DNA of 64,000 nucleotides from an uncultured Sphingobacteriales bacterium. GTDB lineage: Bacteria > Bacteroidota > Bacteroidia > Chitinophagales > Chitinophagaceae. The position numbers were made by a program, and so were the translations under genes. The stretch lies in contig CALKHN010000066.1 in the NCBI GenBank assembly GCA_937991535.1, forward strand, positions 1 through 64,000, in the 5' to 3' direction. This document shows, piece by piece, positions 1 to 8,066 of the stretch. The notes beneath the pieces are model-generated. The model saw only the letters and a program-made list of their open reading frames with translations. It was not told the DNA's origin and made no database searches. Numbering within the stretch: the stretch's first letter is position 1; every line of letters starts with the position of its first letter.

Positions 1-66
1 ATTCAACCTTCAATTTACACTTTTACAGGACCCTTTCTTATACATGAGACCTCTCTCCTCTCACCT

Positions 67-663
67 CTAAAACTCCCAGCCCAGCTTAATCATTAAACGG
101 TTCATGCTGTATGTGAACTTTTGTATATCCTTTGTTTTGTCATTCTCCCCAATCATTCGGGTTGTTGTTCTTTTTTCACTAAAATATTTATGCGAATAAC
201 CTGTACTCAGCAATAAGGCATTGCCTCCTTTAAACTGAACGGTATAGCCGAATCCCGCATCTATATAAGCGCCGCCTTTATACTTATTTTCTACTTCTGC
301 CGGCCACCACCAAATGGTTACAGGCTGCTCAGCCTTTTTTACCCATGGTAAGTTATAACCGCCATCCGCATATACAAACAGCTTATTCCCTTTCTTTACA
401 TCAAACGATCTTCTGAGGTCAAGAAACAGGGGTACAGAACGGTAACGGTAAAAATCAAGCCCTGCTCCTATGCCTGCGAACCAGTTACCATAGCCTACGC
501 CGTTAACTGTTTGCAGCGCACCCGATACAGCATTATTACCGTTAACCATTGCAATTTGTTCAATAGAATGGAAAACAGGTTTGAACAATGTTTTTTGCTG
601 TGCCTGCAAATGCAAACCCAAAGTCAAAAAAATTGCAGCCGCTAAAACGATTCGTTTTCTCAT
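67..663 (-). CDS. Small outer-membrane beta-barrel protein, function unknown
   Basis: 198 aa. The N-terminus is a signal peptide (basic MRKR, hydrophobic core to about residue 20, then LQAQQ). The rest is rich in alternating aromatic, glycine and polar residues (for example GYGNWFAGIGAGLDFYRY, GFGYTVQFKGGNALLLSTGY) and ends in WEF, a terminal aromatic typical of outer-membrane barrels. Size fits an 8-strand barrel. It begins 12 nt after the stop of the truncated LVIVD gene, so the two are probably co-transcribed. I do not recognise a specific family; a structural or adhesin-support role at the cell surface is inference. Confidence 0.65.
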   Translation of the reverse strand: MRKRIVLAAAIFLTLGLHLQAQQKTLFKPVFHSIEQIAMVNGNNAVSGALQTVNGVGYGNWFAGIGAGLDFYRYRSVPLFLDLRRSFDVKKGNKLFVYADGGYNLPWVKKAEQPVTIWWWPAEVENKYKGGAYIDAGFGYTVQFKGGNALLLSTGYSHKYFSEKRTTTRMIGENDKTKDIQKFTYSMNRLMIKLGWEF

Positions 664-675
664 TATTGCTTCACT

Positions 676-1578
676 TTAACTTTGCACATGTAAAAATTGT
701 CCTTCTTTTACGGGATTACTACCATTTGAAATACCATATATGTACATGCCTGTAGTGGAACCAATGAACAGCTTTTGGTGGAAGGGGAAAATGGTTTCAA
801 TATTCCAACCTATATTTATTTTGCTGATAAAGGAAGGATTTTGAGGGGCACTTATTTCAAAAACATTCAGATCGCTTAATGTAACGCTGTACAAATGGTT
901 ACCTGCAATGGCAAATCGCGCCATGGAGCCGCCTGCGCCAAACGGCGAGACGCTTTTGGAAGATGAAAGTGAACGACCATCATTTGAATAGTTGGAAAGA
1001 CCAGCCACATCATTGTACATGAACACTTCACTTTTATTAAAATCAATACCAAAGAAACCACTGTTGCCACAGTCCATATTTACTGTGGTATCTCTTTTAA
1101 CCCAGTCAACAATAACCTTGCTGGTATCTGCATAAAAAGTGCCATAGTATTGCCGGAAGGGAAAAGCGTTTTCTACTATATTAGTGGTTTTGGCATTAAG
1201 TGGATCGGCAATATCAAGTGTAATCAAATCGGTATATGCATCTGCATACAAAGTATTTCCCTTTACCGCCATATCCATATTTCCGGGGATATCAACAAAA
1301 GCAACATTTTTTGGCGACGTAGGCACTGAATTATCAATAATATGAATACCCTTGTCTATTTCATTTAAAAAGATATAATTGCCCCGGATATATAATTTGC
1401 CTGTTCTTTCCATTTCACGCGGAGCATTGCTTTTAATATTTGCTCTTACTTCTTCGGAAGTTTTGTATACAGGAACAAAATAGCTGCACGTTTGCGTGCA
1501 ATGATCTTTAATGCATCCCTGCATCAACAAAGCGAGTGCTGTAAAAGTAACCAGTGGGTTAAATATCTTTTTCAGCAT
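676..1578 (-). CDS. LVIVD-repeat lipoprotein, C-terminally truncated
   Basis: 300 aa. A lipoprotein signal with lipobox LMQGC puts the acylated cysteine at residue 22. The body consists of beta-propeller-like repeats (KLYIRGNYIFLNEIDKGIHI, IIDNSVPTSPKNVAFVDIPG) of the LVIVD class. It is clearly paralogous to the 419-aa protein at 42398-43657: signal, repeat order and phrases such as NEVDKGIHIIDNS match along the whole length. The alignment stops at GQFLHVQS, where the paralogue reads GTFSHGRACDPV and continues for about 120 residues. The missing part is not found downstream; the next gene starts 12 nt later. It may be an incomplete propeller or a decaying copy. Location should be the cell envelope. 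Confidence 0.75.
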   Translation of the reverse strand: MLKKIFNPLVTFTALALLMQGCIKDHCTQTCSYFVPVYKTSEEVRANIKSNAPREMERTGKLYIRGNYIFLNEIDKGIHIIDNSVPTSPKNVAFVDIPGNMDMAVKGNTLYADAYTDLITLDIADPLNAKTTNIVENAFPFRQYYGTFYADTSKVIVDWVKRDTTVNMDCGNSGFFGIDFNKSEVFMYNDVAGLSNYSNDGRSLSSSKSVSPFGAGGSMARFAIAGNHLYSVTLSDLNVFEISAPQNPSFISKINIGWNIETIFPFHQKLFIGSTTGMYIYGISNGSNPVKEGQFLHVQS

Positions 1579-1706
1579 AAGCGCGGGTTTACTAAACGGC
1601 TGACAAACAGTTTAGCATAAGCGTTGCATGAATAAGAAACATTTTGCTATCCTATACCAATTCCATTTGTTTGCCGGTGGAGTGAAATAAAAAACAAAGG
1701 CATTTC

Positions 1707-3206
1707 TTATTTTTTCCATAATACCCATTCCGCTTTCAACCCGGCGTACATAAAATGCTGGCTCAGGTTTGCCGAAGGTTTAAGCAAGTTGGTGAGATTA
1801 TACTGTATAACAGGTCCAAGGTATAAAGGTCGCTGTGTTTTCTCAAAAATTTTTGCTGAAAGTCCTGCGTATGCTCCAACCTGCATTTTATTAAACAATG
1901 CGTTGTCCTTATAATACGAACCTGTTTGCGGGTGGTAGTGTACCGCCGTTGTATTTGCCAGATAGGAAAAGGATAGCCCCCCGTTTAACTGCAAAGGGAG
2001 TTTGACAGATTTACTTAACTGCCATTGTACTCCCACAGGGATTTCAATAAAATGATAACGGTTTACATAATTTATATATTGTCCGCCTATATAATACCCT
2101 GCATAATTGGCATTCGCATCATTTCGGGTATTGCCCAGTGATAGCCTGTAATTGTTAATATCGTTCCCCACTGCCCTGTTGGTTGAATAGTAGCTGTATC
2201 CAAGTCCGGCTGTAATCGCCAGTCGTGAATTCATCTTTCGTTTTACAAATCCTCCCCCCTGCCAGGCCAATCCTTTCTTTACTGTGGAGGCAGGAGGTGG
2301 CAGGGCTGCAAGCAGACTGTTTTGCCCTGTGAGAAAACCAATATTATTTGACATATTGGGGGCGTTGGGTGCAGCATTGAGAAAAGCTTTATCAGCACTG
2401 CCACTACCAAAAAGATCGAACAAACCTTCACTAACAGAGGATACACCGGCTCCGCCCGAAATGCCCCATTCCCAAACTTTCTTTTTAGTCAGCTTAACTG
2501 GTGTGGTTTCGGCGGCTGCGTTTAATTTGTTTCCAAACAGATTGTCATTCGTGATACCATTCAATATCTTTTCCGTTTTAACGCCAGGGAGCAGTGAAGC
2601 TCTTGTTTCAACGGATTGTTGCGCTGCTATAAGCTGTTTTGATAACAAATTATTATTCCTGGAATTAAATATCTTATTATTACCGGCATTATCAGGCACT
2701 GGTAATTGAACAACGGGCCGTGCCTGTTGCTTTGTATTATCCAATGCCTGAATGTTTACCGGTGGCTTCACGGAATTGCGTTGTCCTTTTGAAGCACGAG
2801 AACCAGAACCCGAACCGTCGTTATTTAAATTGTCACCCGTATCTGCATTGCCGGCAGAAGGTGGCACTTCTATAATTATTTTCTGTTGATTTGTTTTTGA
2901 AATATCACCTGGGTTTACCTTGGGAATGCTCTCTGCGCCTGAAGAAATATCTGCGTTATCATTTCCGGGAGCAGGGGTTGTTTTTGTGATGGGATTTGAA
3001 GGCGGAATGCTATTATTACTTTGCAGCAGCCAGTAACCACCGGCGCCCAAAAGAAGCAATATTAAGGGAAGCCAAATGAATGTGCTTTTACGTCTCTTTT
3101 CTTTACGAATCCGATTGTTCACTTTGGGCCAAACTTCAGCAGATGGCTTCAGCCTCATTTCATTAAATAGCTGTTGCACCTGCTTTTCAAAATCATTTTC
3201 CGGCAT
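1707..3206 (-). CDS. Membrane-anchored protein with C-terminal beta-barrel, downstream of an ECF sigma factor
   Basis: 499 aa from the ATG at 3206, which overlaps the end of the sigma gene by 14 bp; a TTG at 3227 is possible but less likely. Residues 1-40 are charged and cytoplasmic (EVWPKVNNRIRKEKRRKS), residues about 43-62 form one hydrophobic helix, residues about 65-230 are a low-complexity Asn/Ser/Pro/Gln linker, and residues about 240-499 resemble an outer-membrane barrel (GISGGAGVSSVSEGLF, GGGFVKRKMNSRLAITAGLG, repeated GxYxG-like strands, C-terminal WVLWKK). The position after sigma fits an anti-sigma or sigma-coupled sensor. Such proteins are common in Chitinophagaceae but their topology, apparently touching both membranes, is unproven. 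Confidence 0.65.
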   Translation of the reverse strand: MPENDFEKQVQQLFNEMRLKPSAEVWPKVNNRIRKEKRRKSTFIWLPLILLLLGAGGYWLLQSNNSIPPSNPITKTTPAPGNDNADISSGAESIPKVNPGDISKTNQQKIIIEVPPSAGNADTGDNLNNDGSGSGSRASKGQRNSVKPPVNIQALDNTKQQARPVVQLPVPDNAGNNKIFNSRNNNLLSKQLIAAQQSVETRASLLPGVKTEKILNGITNDNLFGNKLNAAAETTPVKLTKKKVWEWGISGGAGVSSVSEGLFDLFGSGSADKAFLNAAPNAPNMSNNIGFLTGQNSLLAALPPPASTVKKGLAWQGGGFVKRKMNSRLAITAGLGYSYYSTNRAVGNDINNYRLSLGNTRNDANANYAGYYIGGQYINYVNRYHFIEIPVGVQWQLSKSVKLPLQLNGGLSFSYLANTTAVHYHPQTGSYYKDNALFNKMQVGAYAGLSAKIFEKTQRPLYLGPVIQYNLTNLLKPSANLSQHFMYAGLKAEWVLWKK

Positions 3207-3756
3207 AGAGTCCCAGTTTAGATTCAACAGAATGTTTTTCTATCCAATTGATCAGTAAATTTCTTGCTCTCATATACTGAGAACGGGAAGTACCTTCATT
3301 TATACCCAATATTTCTCCGATCTCTACGTGCGTGTACCCTTCAACCGCATGCATGTTAAATACCGTTTGATAGCCTGTTGGTAACTGTCGTACTAAGTTT
3401 GCCAGTTCTTTTGCCTGCATGTATACCTGTGGATTATCTTCCGATACCGGGTGCAGCGCGGGATCTGTGAATGAAAGATCGTACTGGTATTTACTGTTTT
3501 GTTTAAGATAGTTGATAGCCGTGTTCACCATAATGCGTCTTATCCATGCGCCCAATTCCCCGTCGGAACGGTACTGGTGTAAATATTTAAAAACCTTTAC
3601 AAAGCCTTCCTGTAGTACATCTTCCGCATCTGCAAGAGATTTGGTATAGCGATAGCATATGCCAAGCATCTGCTCAGCATACAAATCATACAACTTTTGC
3701 TGGGCCGTAGCTTTTCCCTTCAGGCAATCTTTTACTAATTGTTGATAGTCAGTCAT
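3193..3756 (-). CDS. RNA polymerase ECF sigma factor
   Basis: 187 aa, normal length for an ECF sigma-70 factor. Region 2 is visible at about residues 12-80 (YDLYAEQMLGICYRYTKSLADAEDVLQEGFVKVF, then GAWIRRIMVNTAINYLK) and region 4 at about 125-170 (LPTGYQTVFNMHAVEGYTHVEIGEILGINEGTSRSQYMRAR). It directs RNA polymerase to a small regulon, probably including its own operon. The following gene overlaps by 14 bp, which suggests translational coupling with a membrane-bound regulator. No clear TAnnTTTG box lies just upstream, consistent with an alternative promoter type. Confidence 0.9.
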   Translation of the reverse strand: MTDYQQLVKDCLKGKATAQQKLYDLYAEQMLGICYRYTKSLADAEDVLQEGFVKVFKYLHQYRSDGELGAWIRRIMVNTAINYLKQNSKYQYDLSFTDPALHPVSEDNPQVYMQAKELANLVRQLPTGYQTVFNMHAVEGYTHVEIGEILGINEGTSRSQYMRARNLLINWIEKHSVESKLGLYAGK

Positions 3757-3875
3757 CCGGTTCTAACGTTATATCTGACAATGGTACAATATAAACCGTT
3801 GCATGGCCCCGTATTTTATTTGAACGGAAAATAATTGACTGAAAACCCGCAATATAGCCATCCCGCCATTCTACC

Positions 3876-3883
3876 TATCTTCG
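3876..3883 (+). promoter_or_regulatory. Promoter -7 element of aat (TATCTTCG)
   Basis: TATCTTCG matches the Bacteroidota consensus TAnnTTTG at seven of eight positions and lies 5 nt before the ATG at 3889. It supports that ATG over the upstream TTG in the same frame, because the promoter would otherwise lie inside the coding region. Confidence 0.5.
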
Positions 3884-3888
3884 CAACA

Positions 3889-4542
3889 ATGGCCTTATTT
3901 GCACTACAAAAAGAGCTTTTGTTTCCACCTGTTCACCTTGCAGAACCAGATGGACTGCTGGCCATGGGTGGAGATTTATCAACAGAAAGGCTTCTTTTGG
4001 CCTATAAGAGTGGTATTTTCCCCTGGTATGAAGGAAAAGTACCTTTATGGTGGTGCCCCGACCCGCGATTTGTACTTTTTCCCCGAAAACTGAAAGTCAG
4101 CAAAAGCATGCAGCAACTGATCAAAAAAGAGGCGTTTCGTTTTAGCATTAACTCCGGTTTCAGATCTGTTATACGGGCATGCAAAACCAGTATTCGTAAA
4201 GATCAGCAGGGTACATGGATCACAAACGAAGTAGAAGAAGCCTATTGCCTCCTCCATGAAAGAGGATACGCTCACAGCGCCGAAGCGTGGATGGGAAATG
4301 AACTGGTGGGTGGATTGTATGGCATAAGAATGGGTAAGGTATTTTTTGGAGAAAGCATGTTCAGCCATCAAAGCAATGCCAGTAAGTTTGCTTTTATCAG
4401 GTATGTACGGCAACTGCAACAGGAAGGAGTTGAACTCATAGACTGCCAGGTGTATACGGCACATTTAGAAAGTTTGGGAGCAGAAATGATAGCGAGAGAA
4501 ATTTTCATGAAAAAGCTGGAGCATCTTCTGCCGGCAGAATAA
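3889..4542 (+). CDS. aat: Leucyl/phenylalanyl-tRNA--protein transferase
   Basis: 217 aa from the ATG at 3889. The enzyme transfers Leu or Phe from aminoacyl-tRNA to proteins with N-terminal Arg or Lys, marking them for ClpAP/ClpS degradation in the cytosol. Family hallmarks are present: FPPVHLAEPDGLLAMGGDL near the N-terminus, YKSGIFPWYE, PLWWCPDPRFVLFP, then GGLYGIRMGKVFFGESMFS and LIDCQVYTAHLESLGA near the C-terminus. Length is close to the usual 220-235 aa. It stands alone, divergent from the sigma operon. A longer TTG-initiated form would add 18 residues with no family match. Confidence 0.95.
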   Translation: MALFALQKELLFPPVHLAEPDGLLAMGGDLSTERLLLAYKSGIFPWYEGKVPLWWCPDPRFVLFPRKLKVSKSMQQLIKKEAFRFSINSGFRSVIRACKTSIRKDQQGTWITNEVEEAYCLLHERGYAHSAEAWMGNELVGGLYGIRMGKVFFGESMFSHQSNASKFAFIRYVRQLQQEGVELIDCQVYTAHLESLGAEMIAREIFMKKLEHLLPAE

Positions 4543-4654
4543 GAACGATTTTATCGGGTACGACCGCATCATTGTCAAATACTATAATAAGTTTCCCGAA
4601 AATTTGGAAATGAACCGGAAGAATGGAGTGAAGGTCTCTCTCTGCGAAACGCAA

Positions 4655-5077
4655 TTATCGCGGCACATAGCTCATCAGAAAGGTGTCAGGGGTCAAAACC
4701 CTGATCTCAGCAAAATAGAAATCGTTCAGGTCATTGGTTATGATATATTCGCAACCGGCATGCACCGCACAATAATATTGTAAGGCGTCTTCAAAGTCAT
4801 GGGCCTGCATATTTTGAATAGCCATTTTAGCTTCTTTTTCCCCGCAATCCGCCACTTCAATGTGTTCCAGCAAAAGCGCTATTTTCCTGCGTGCCAGTAA
4901 AGTACCATGCTTTTTTTCAGCAAAATAAAAAGCAATGGCCAGGCATACGGAAGAAGTGATCAGGGTGAACTCCTTATACCTGGTAAGGCTTAACAATCTT
5001 GCAGTATAAGAAAACAGGGGATATTCTTTATTTAAAACAGAAACGAGAATATTTGCATCCAAAAAAATACGCATCAT
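4655..5077 (-). CDS. PIN-domain toxin (VapC-like)
   Basis: 140 aa. The N-terminus MRIFLDANILVSVL carries the first catalytic Asp of the PIN fold; further acidic residues occur at HDFEDALQYYCAVHAG and in YIITNDLNDF. PIN toxins are Mg-dependent RNases that cleave tRNA or rRNA. The gene overlaps the upstream ribbon-helix-helix gene by 4 bp (ATGA), the usual order antitoxin then toxin. Two adjacent ATG codons can start it; the first overlaps the antitoxin stop. It is well preserved, with all expected acidic positions, so it is likely active. Confidence 0.85.
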   Translation of the reverse strand: MMRIFLDANILVSVLNKEYPLFSYTARLLSLTRYKEFTLITSSVCLAIAFYFAEKKHGTLLARRKIALLLEHIEVADCGEKEAKMAIQNMQAHDFEDALQYYCAVHAGCEYIITNDLNDFYFAEIRVLTPDTFLMSYVPR

Positions 5078-5337
5078 TTTTTCTTTCTGCTTTCGAAAAA
5101 TGTTGCTTTAAGCTTTTTATTGCTTTTGGGCGTGGTGATATATTCGGCCTCACCCTCCGAAACCATACTCACCCACTCATCAACAGGAAAATCTTCAATA
5201 TTACTATAGCCTCCCTGGGTAAGTTTGCGCAGCAATATTTCAGTAAGACGGCTGAGGCTTATTCCCTGGCCTTCTGCATATTCTTTTGCCTGCTTAACGA
5301 TTTTTGCGTCAAAACTTAAAGTGACTTTAGCGTCCAT
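5074..5337 (-). CDS. Antitoxin of the PIN pair (ribbon-helix-helix, DUF6364-like)
   Basis: 87 aa. The N-terminal half, KVTLSFDAKIVKQAKEYAEG followed by GISLSRLTEILLRKL, has the beta-strand plus two-helix pattern of ribbon-helix-helix DNA-binding proteins of the DUF6364 type. The basic C-terminal tail (KSNKKLKATFFESRKKK) probably wraps around and blocks the toxin. It would bind its own promoter as a dimer. The operon promoter is visible just upstream at 5354-5361. It forms a type II toxin-antitoxin pair with the following PIN gene. Confidence 0.8.
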   Translation of the reverse strand: MDAKVTLSFDAKIVKQAKEYAEGQGISLSRLTEILLRKLTQGGYSNIEDFPVDEWVSMVSEGEAEYITTPKSNKKLKATFFESRKKK

Positions 5338-5353
5338 AAAACATTTTATACTA

Positions 5354-5361
5354 CAAAGATA
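5354..5361 (-). promoter_or_regulatory. Promoter -7 element of the toxin-antitoxin operon
   Basis: On the minus strand the bases read TATCTTTG, a perfect TAnnTTTG match, 16 nt upstream of the antitoxin ATG. Confidence 0.6.
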
Positions 5362-5429
5362 AAAAAATTACACGTATGAATGAAGAATTAATAAAAAATT
5401 TTTTGCCAAAATCAGTTTTAAAGCATGGG

Positions 5430-5825
5430 TTAAGATATATCATCATATTTATCGCGACTCACCAGCAGGCAATAATCGTGTTCGATTGAAAGATAACCAT
5501 ACTCATAACAGAAAAAATAAGTTAATCCTTTTTTAGTGGTATAGGTATGGGTAATAAACTGGAAATTAAAGCCCTTTTCAGCAAGTCTTTTCTTAGGCGC
5601 CCTGGCTACCTCCTTTCCATTTGGAATGAGCGTTTCCAATATCTGCCTGTTCTTCCGCAGAATAGAATTGACGTTACGGACAAAATGGGAGGCTTGGCTA
5701 TAGCGCTTATTGTTGTGGGCGTTGCGGCACCAGTCGTCACAGAATTTCTTATCAATCCTGCCTTTGACCGGTTTGCCACAATACAGGCAATAAGCCTGCT
5801 GTGGGGTGTCTGTCATAAGTTTCAT
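5430..5825 (-). CDS. Small zinc-ribbon protein, function unknown
   Basis: 131 aa. Four cysteines, C13-x2-C16 and C29-x3-C33 (CLYCGKPVKGRIDKKFCDDWC-type arrangement), form a probable treble-clef or zinc-ribbon at the N-terminus, followed by a basic helical segment (RNAHNNKRYSQASHFVRNVNSILRKNRQ) and a beta-rich tail ending in a predicted small fold (FQFITHTYTTKKGLTYFFC). Proteins of this kind are widespread in Bacteroidota and are described as hypothetical. A role in nucleic-acid binding is inference from the zinc site and basic helix. It is divergent from ssb across the 10-bp repeat array. Starts at either of two ATGs, residues 1 or 4. Confidence 0.7.
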   Translation of the reverse strand: MKLMTDTPQQAYCLYCGKPVKGRIDKKFCDDWCRNAHNNKRYSQASHFVRNVNSILRKNRQILETLIPNGKEVARAPKKRLAEKGFNFQFITHTYTTKKGLTYFFCYEYGYLSIEHDYCLLVSRDKYDDIS

Positions 5826-5920
5826 TTTGGAAGTAGCGTAAAGTGTTTTTCATCATCCCGCGTTACCGGGAACACAATAAAATTAAACTTTTACACTAAT
5901 ATTTCCGAAAGAAATCTCTA

Positions 5921-5984
5921 TCGGGTTATCCGTTTATAAACGCTTATAAGCGACTATAATCGGTTTTAAACGACTATTTACCGG
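5921..5984. repeat. Array of 10-bp palindromic repeats (CGnnTATAAn type)
   Basis: From 5931 to 5980 five consecutive 10-bp units each begin with CG: CGTTTATAAA, CGCTTATAAG, CGACTATAAT, CGGTTTTAAA, CGACTATTTA, followed by CCGG. The first two units with the next CG form perfect 12-bp palindromes. A weaker unit (CGGGTTATC) precedes at 5922. The 10-bp spacing puts each unit on the same face of the helix. The array lies between the divergent zinc-ribbon and ssb genes and ends about 25 bp before a possible ssb promoter. Confidence 0.75.
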
Positions 5985-6102
5985 CTAACGCTTCTCTTGA
6001 TTTGCATCTTTGTAATGTCAAAAGGGAAAGCGCTTTCACCAGACAACGAGTTAAACCCGCAGAAAGGGAACACGTATTTAAAAACAATTAAAACTTAGTA
6101 TT

Positions 6103-6450
6103 ATGAACGCTTTACAAAACAAAGTGCAGTTGATTGGCAACTTAGGCAATAATCCGGATGTACGAAACACAGAATCAGGAAAGAAGATGGCGCGTGTATC
6201 CATTGCAACCAATGAAAGTTACCGCAACGCTAAAGGCGAAACCGTAAAAGAAACCCAATGGCACAATGCCATCGCATGGGGCAAAAATGCAGAAGTCATA
6301 GAAAAGTACCTGACAAAAGGCAGTCAGGTGGCTGTTGAAGGAAAATTGGTTAACCGCAATTATGTAGATAAAGATGGCATTAAAAGATATACTACTGAAG
6401 TACAGGTAAACGATATATTACTGCTGGGTAGTAAGAACAGTGGGAAATGA
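6103..6450 (+). CDS. ssb: Single-stranded DNA-binding protein, short form
   Basis: 115 aa OB-fold protein. Typical SSB features are present: NKVQLIGNLGNNPDVRNTESGKKMARVSIATNE at the N-terminus, ETQWHNAIAWGKNAEVIEKYLTKGSQVAVEGKL in the middle and the strand YTTEVQVNDILLLG at the end. It stops directly after the OB fold (LLLGSKNSGK), so both the disordered linker and the acidic DDIPF-like tip that recruits repair and replication proteins are absent. It is therefore probably a secondary SSB rather than the main replicative one. A possible promoter element (GCATCTTTG) is at 6004-6012, giving a leader of about 90 nt. Confidence 0.93.
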   Translation: MNALQNKVQLIGNLGNNPDVRNTESGKKMARVSIATNESYRNAKGETVKETQWHNAIAWGKNAEVIEKYLTKGSQVAVEGKLVNRNYVDKDGIKRYTTEVQVNDILLLGSKNSGK

Positions 6451-6470
6451 ACCCGCATGCTTTCGTTCTA

Positions 6471-6499
6471 AAAGGCCGCTGTATCAGTGGCCTTTTTTT
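6471..6499 (+). terminator. Rho-independent terminator of ssb
   Basis: AAAGGCC (6471-6477) pairs with GGCCTTT (6489-6495), with an inner CTG/CAG stem and a run of T, 20 bp after the ssb stop codon. Confidence 0.85.
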
Positions 6500-6717
6500 A
6501 TGGAGAGAAATAAGGATTTGCACTTGTTGAATAATTCTCTCTTTGACATTTCACAACGCTCCCGGCGCCGCTTCGGATTTGATGATTTGTAGTTTATCGT
6601 TTATTGTTCCCCCGTATTTCGTTCCGCGCGTGCGGGATCAATCTTCGGATTTGGAATTTATCTGCCACGGCACACGGGTCGGGTTCTTGTTTTTTGATTG
6701 CCTGGTGCTTCTTCCTT

Positions 6718-7899
6718 CTACTTCACATTTTCAATAACCATAGCGCTGGCGCCGCCGCCGCCATTACAAATACCTGCGGCGCCGTATTGGGCATTGTTTT
6801 GTTTGAGTACATTGATGAGGGTAACAATAATCCTGGCGCCGCTGGCCCCCAGCGGATGACCGAGCGCAACAGCCCCGCCATGTACATTTACCTTTTCAGG
6901 GTCCAGATTCATTCTTTTGCTATTTTCAATACCAACCACACTAAATGCTTCATTCAATTCCCAGTAACTGATGTCCTGCATTTTTAAACCTGCCTTAGCC
7001 ACCGCTTTGGGTACCGCGATGGAAGGTGCAGTGGTAAACCATTCCGGCGCCTGTGCCGCATCTGCATAAGAACGTATCCGGGCAATGGGTTTCAAACCCA
7101 GTTCATCCGCTTTTTCTTTGCTCATTAATACCAGTGCTGCTGCACCATCATTTAAAGTGCTTGCATTCGCCGCTGTTACTGTTCCTTCTTTCTGAAAAGC
7201 GGGATTAAGCGAAGATATTTTATCAAACTTAACATTAAAAGGTTCTTCGTCTTCTGAAAACAGAACGGGATCCCCTTTTCGCTGTGGCACTTCCACAGGT
7301 ATTATTTCATCCGCAAAACTATTTTTTTCCCAGGCTTGCTGGCTGCGCCTGTAACTTTCTATAGCAAATGTATCCTGCTGTTCGCGACTGATGCCACATT
7401 CCCTGGCGCACAATTCTGCTGCATTGCCCATGGCCTTACCATCATATACATCCGTTAACCCATCTTTAGCCAAACCATCCACCAATATTGTATTGCCATA
7501 TTTATTTCCCCAACGCATGTGCTCCGCATAAAAAGGTGCATTGCTCATACTTTCCATACCACCTGCCACTACTATATCCGCATCACCCAGGGCTATACTT
7601 TGTGCAGCCAGAGCAATTGCCTTCATGCCACTGGCGCAAACTTTATTAACCGTGGTGCAGTTCACTTCATTGGGCAGGCCCGCGAATTTAGCAGCCTGCC
7701 GCGCAGGAGCCTGTCCTAAGTTCGCCTGCAACACACAGCCCATTAGCACATCCTGTACCTGTTCGGGCCTGATACCCGCTTTTTGCAAAGCGCCTTTTAT
7801 AGCAGCAGCGCCCAACTTGGTAGCCGATATATCTTTTAATGAACCGCCGAAACTGCCAATAGGGGTACGAACTGCGGAGACAATGACAACTTCTTTCAT
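6718..7899 (-). CDS. Acetyl-CoA C-acetyltransferase (thiolase)
   Basis: 393 aa from the ATG at 7899 (MKEVVIVSAVRTPIGSFGG); a TTG further upstream is excluded because it lies at the promoter. The enzyme condenses or cleaves acetoacetyl-CoA or longer 3-ketoacyl-CoA. The acyl-accepting cysteine is C88 in NKVCASGMKAI; the second motif is GGAVALGHPLGASGARI with its His, and the third is GICNGGGGASAMVIE with the proton-relay Cys. Length equals that of bacterial biosynthetic or degradative thiolases. It stands alone with its own promoter, so substrate length cannot be judged from context. Confidence 0.93.
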   Translation of the reverse strand: MKEVVIVSAVRTPIGSFGGSLKDISATKLGAAAIKGALQKAGIRPEQVQDVLMGCVLQANLGQAPARQAAKFAGLPNEVNCTTVNKVCASGMKAIALAAQSIALGDADIVVAGGMESMSNAPFYAEHMRWGNKYGNTILVDGLAKDGLTDVYDGKAMGNAAELCARECGISREQQDTFAIESYRRSQQAWEKNSFADEIIPVEVPQRKGDPVLFSEDEEPFNVKFDKISSLNPAFQKEGTVTAANASTLNDGAAALVLMSKEKADELGLKPIARIRSYADAAQAPEWFTTAPSIAVPKAVAKAGLKMQDISYWELNEAFSVVGIENSKRMNLDPEKVNVHGGAVALGHPLGASGARIIVTLINVLKQNNAQYGAAGICNGGGGASAMVIENVK

Positions 7900-7920
7900 A
7901 TAACCATTGAATTTGAATAC

Positions 7921-7928
7921 CAAAGATA
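7921..7928 (-). promoter_or_regulatory. Promoter -7 element of the thiolase gene
   Basis: Minus-strand TATCTTTG, a perfect TAnnTTTG, 21 nt upstream of the chosen ATG at 7899. Confidence 0.6.
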
Positions 7929-8066
7929 GCTAAAGAAGCCCATTCTTATTAAGGCAGCGGAATGCATTGCATGACCGGATATAAGCGGTTCACCATAAAA
8001 GTAAAGTATAGAATGAATTGGATTTAAAAGAAAAAAGGCAGACTTGATTGTCAACCTCTAAACTCC

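Noticed and set aside
3207..3227. Upstream TTG start for the barrel-type membrane protein
   Set aside because: The ATG at 3206 overlaps the sigma stop in the usual way and the extra seven residues add nothing recognisable.
5931..5980. CRISPR array
   Set aside because: Period of 10 bp, no spacers; better explained as binding-site array.
6604..6987. Plus-strand frame overlapping the 3' end of the thiolase gene
   Set aside because: Half lies antisense to the thiolase; no start signal or domain.
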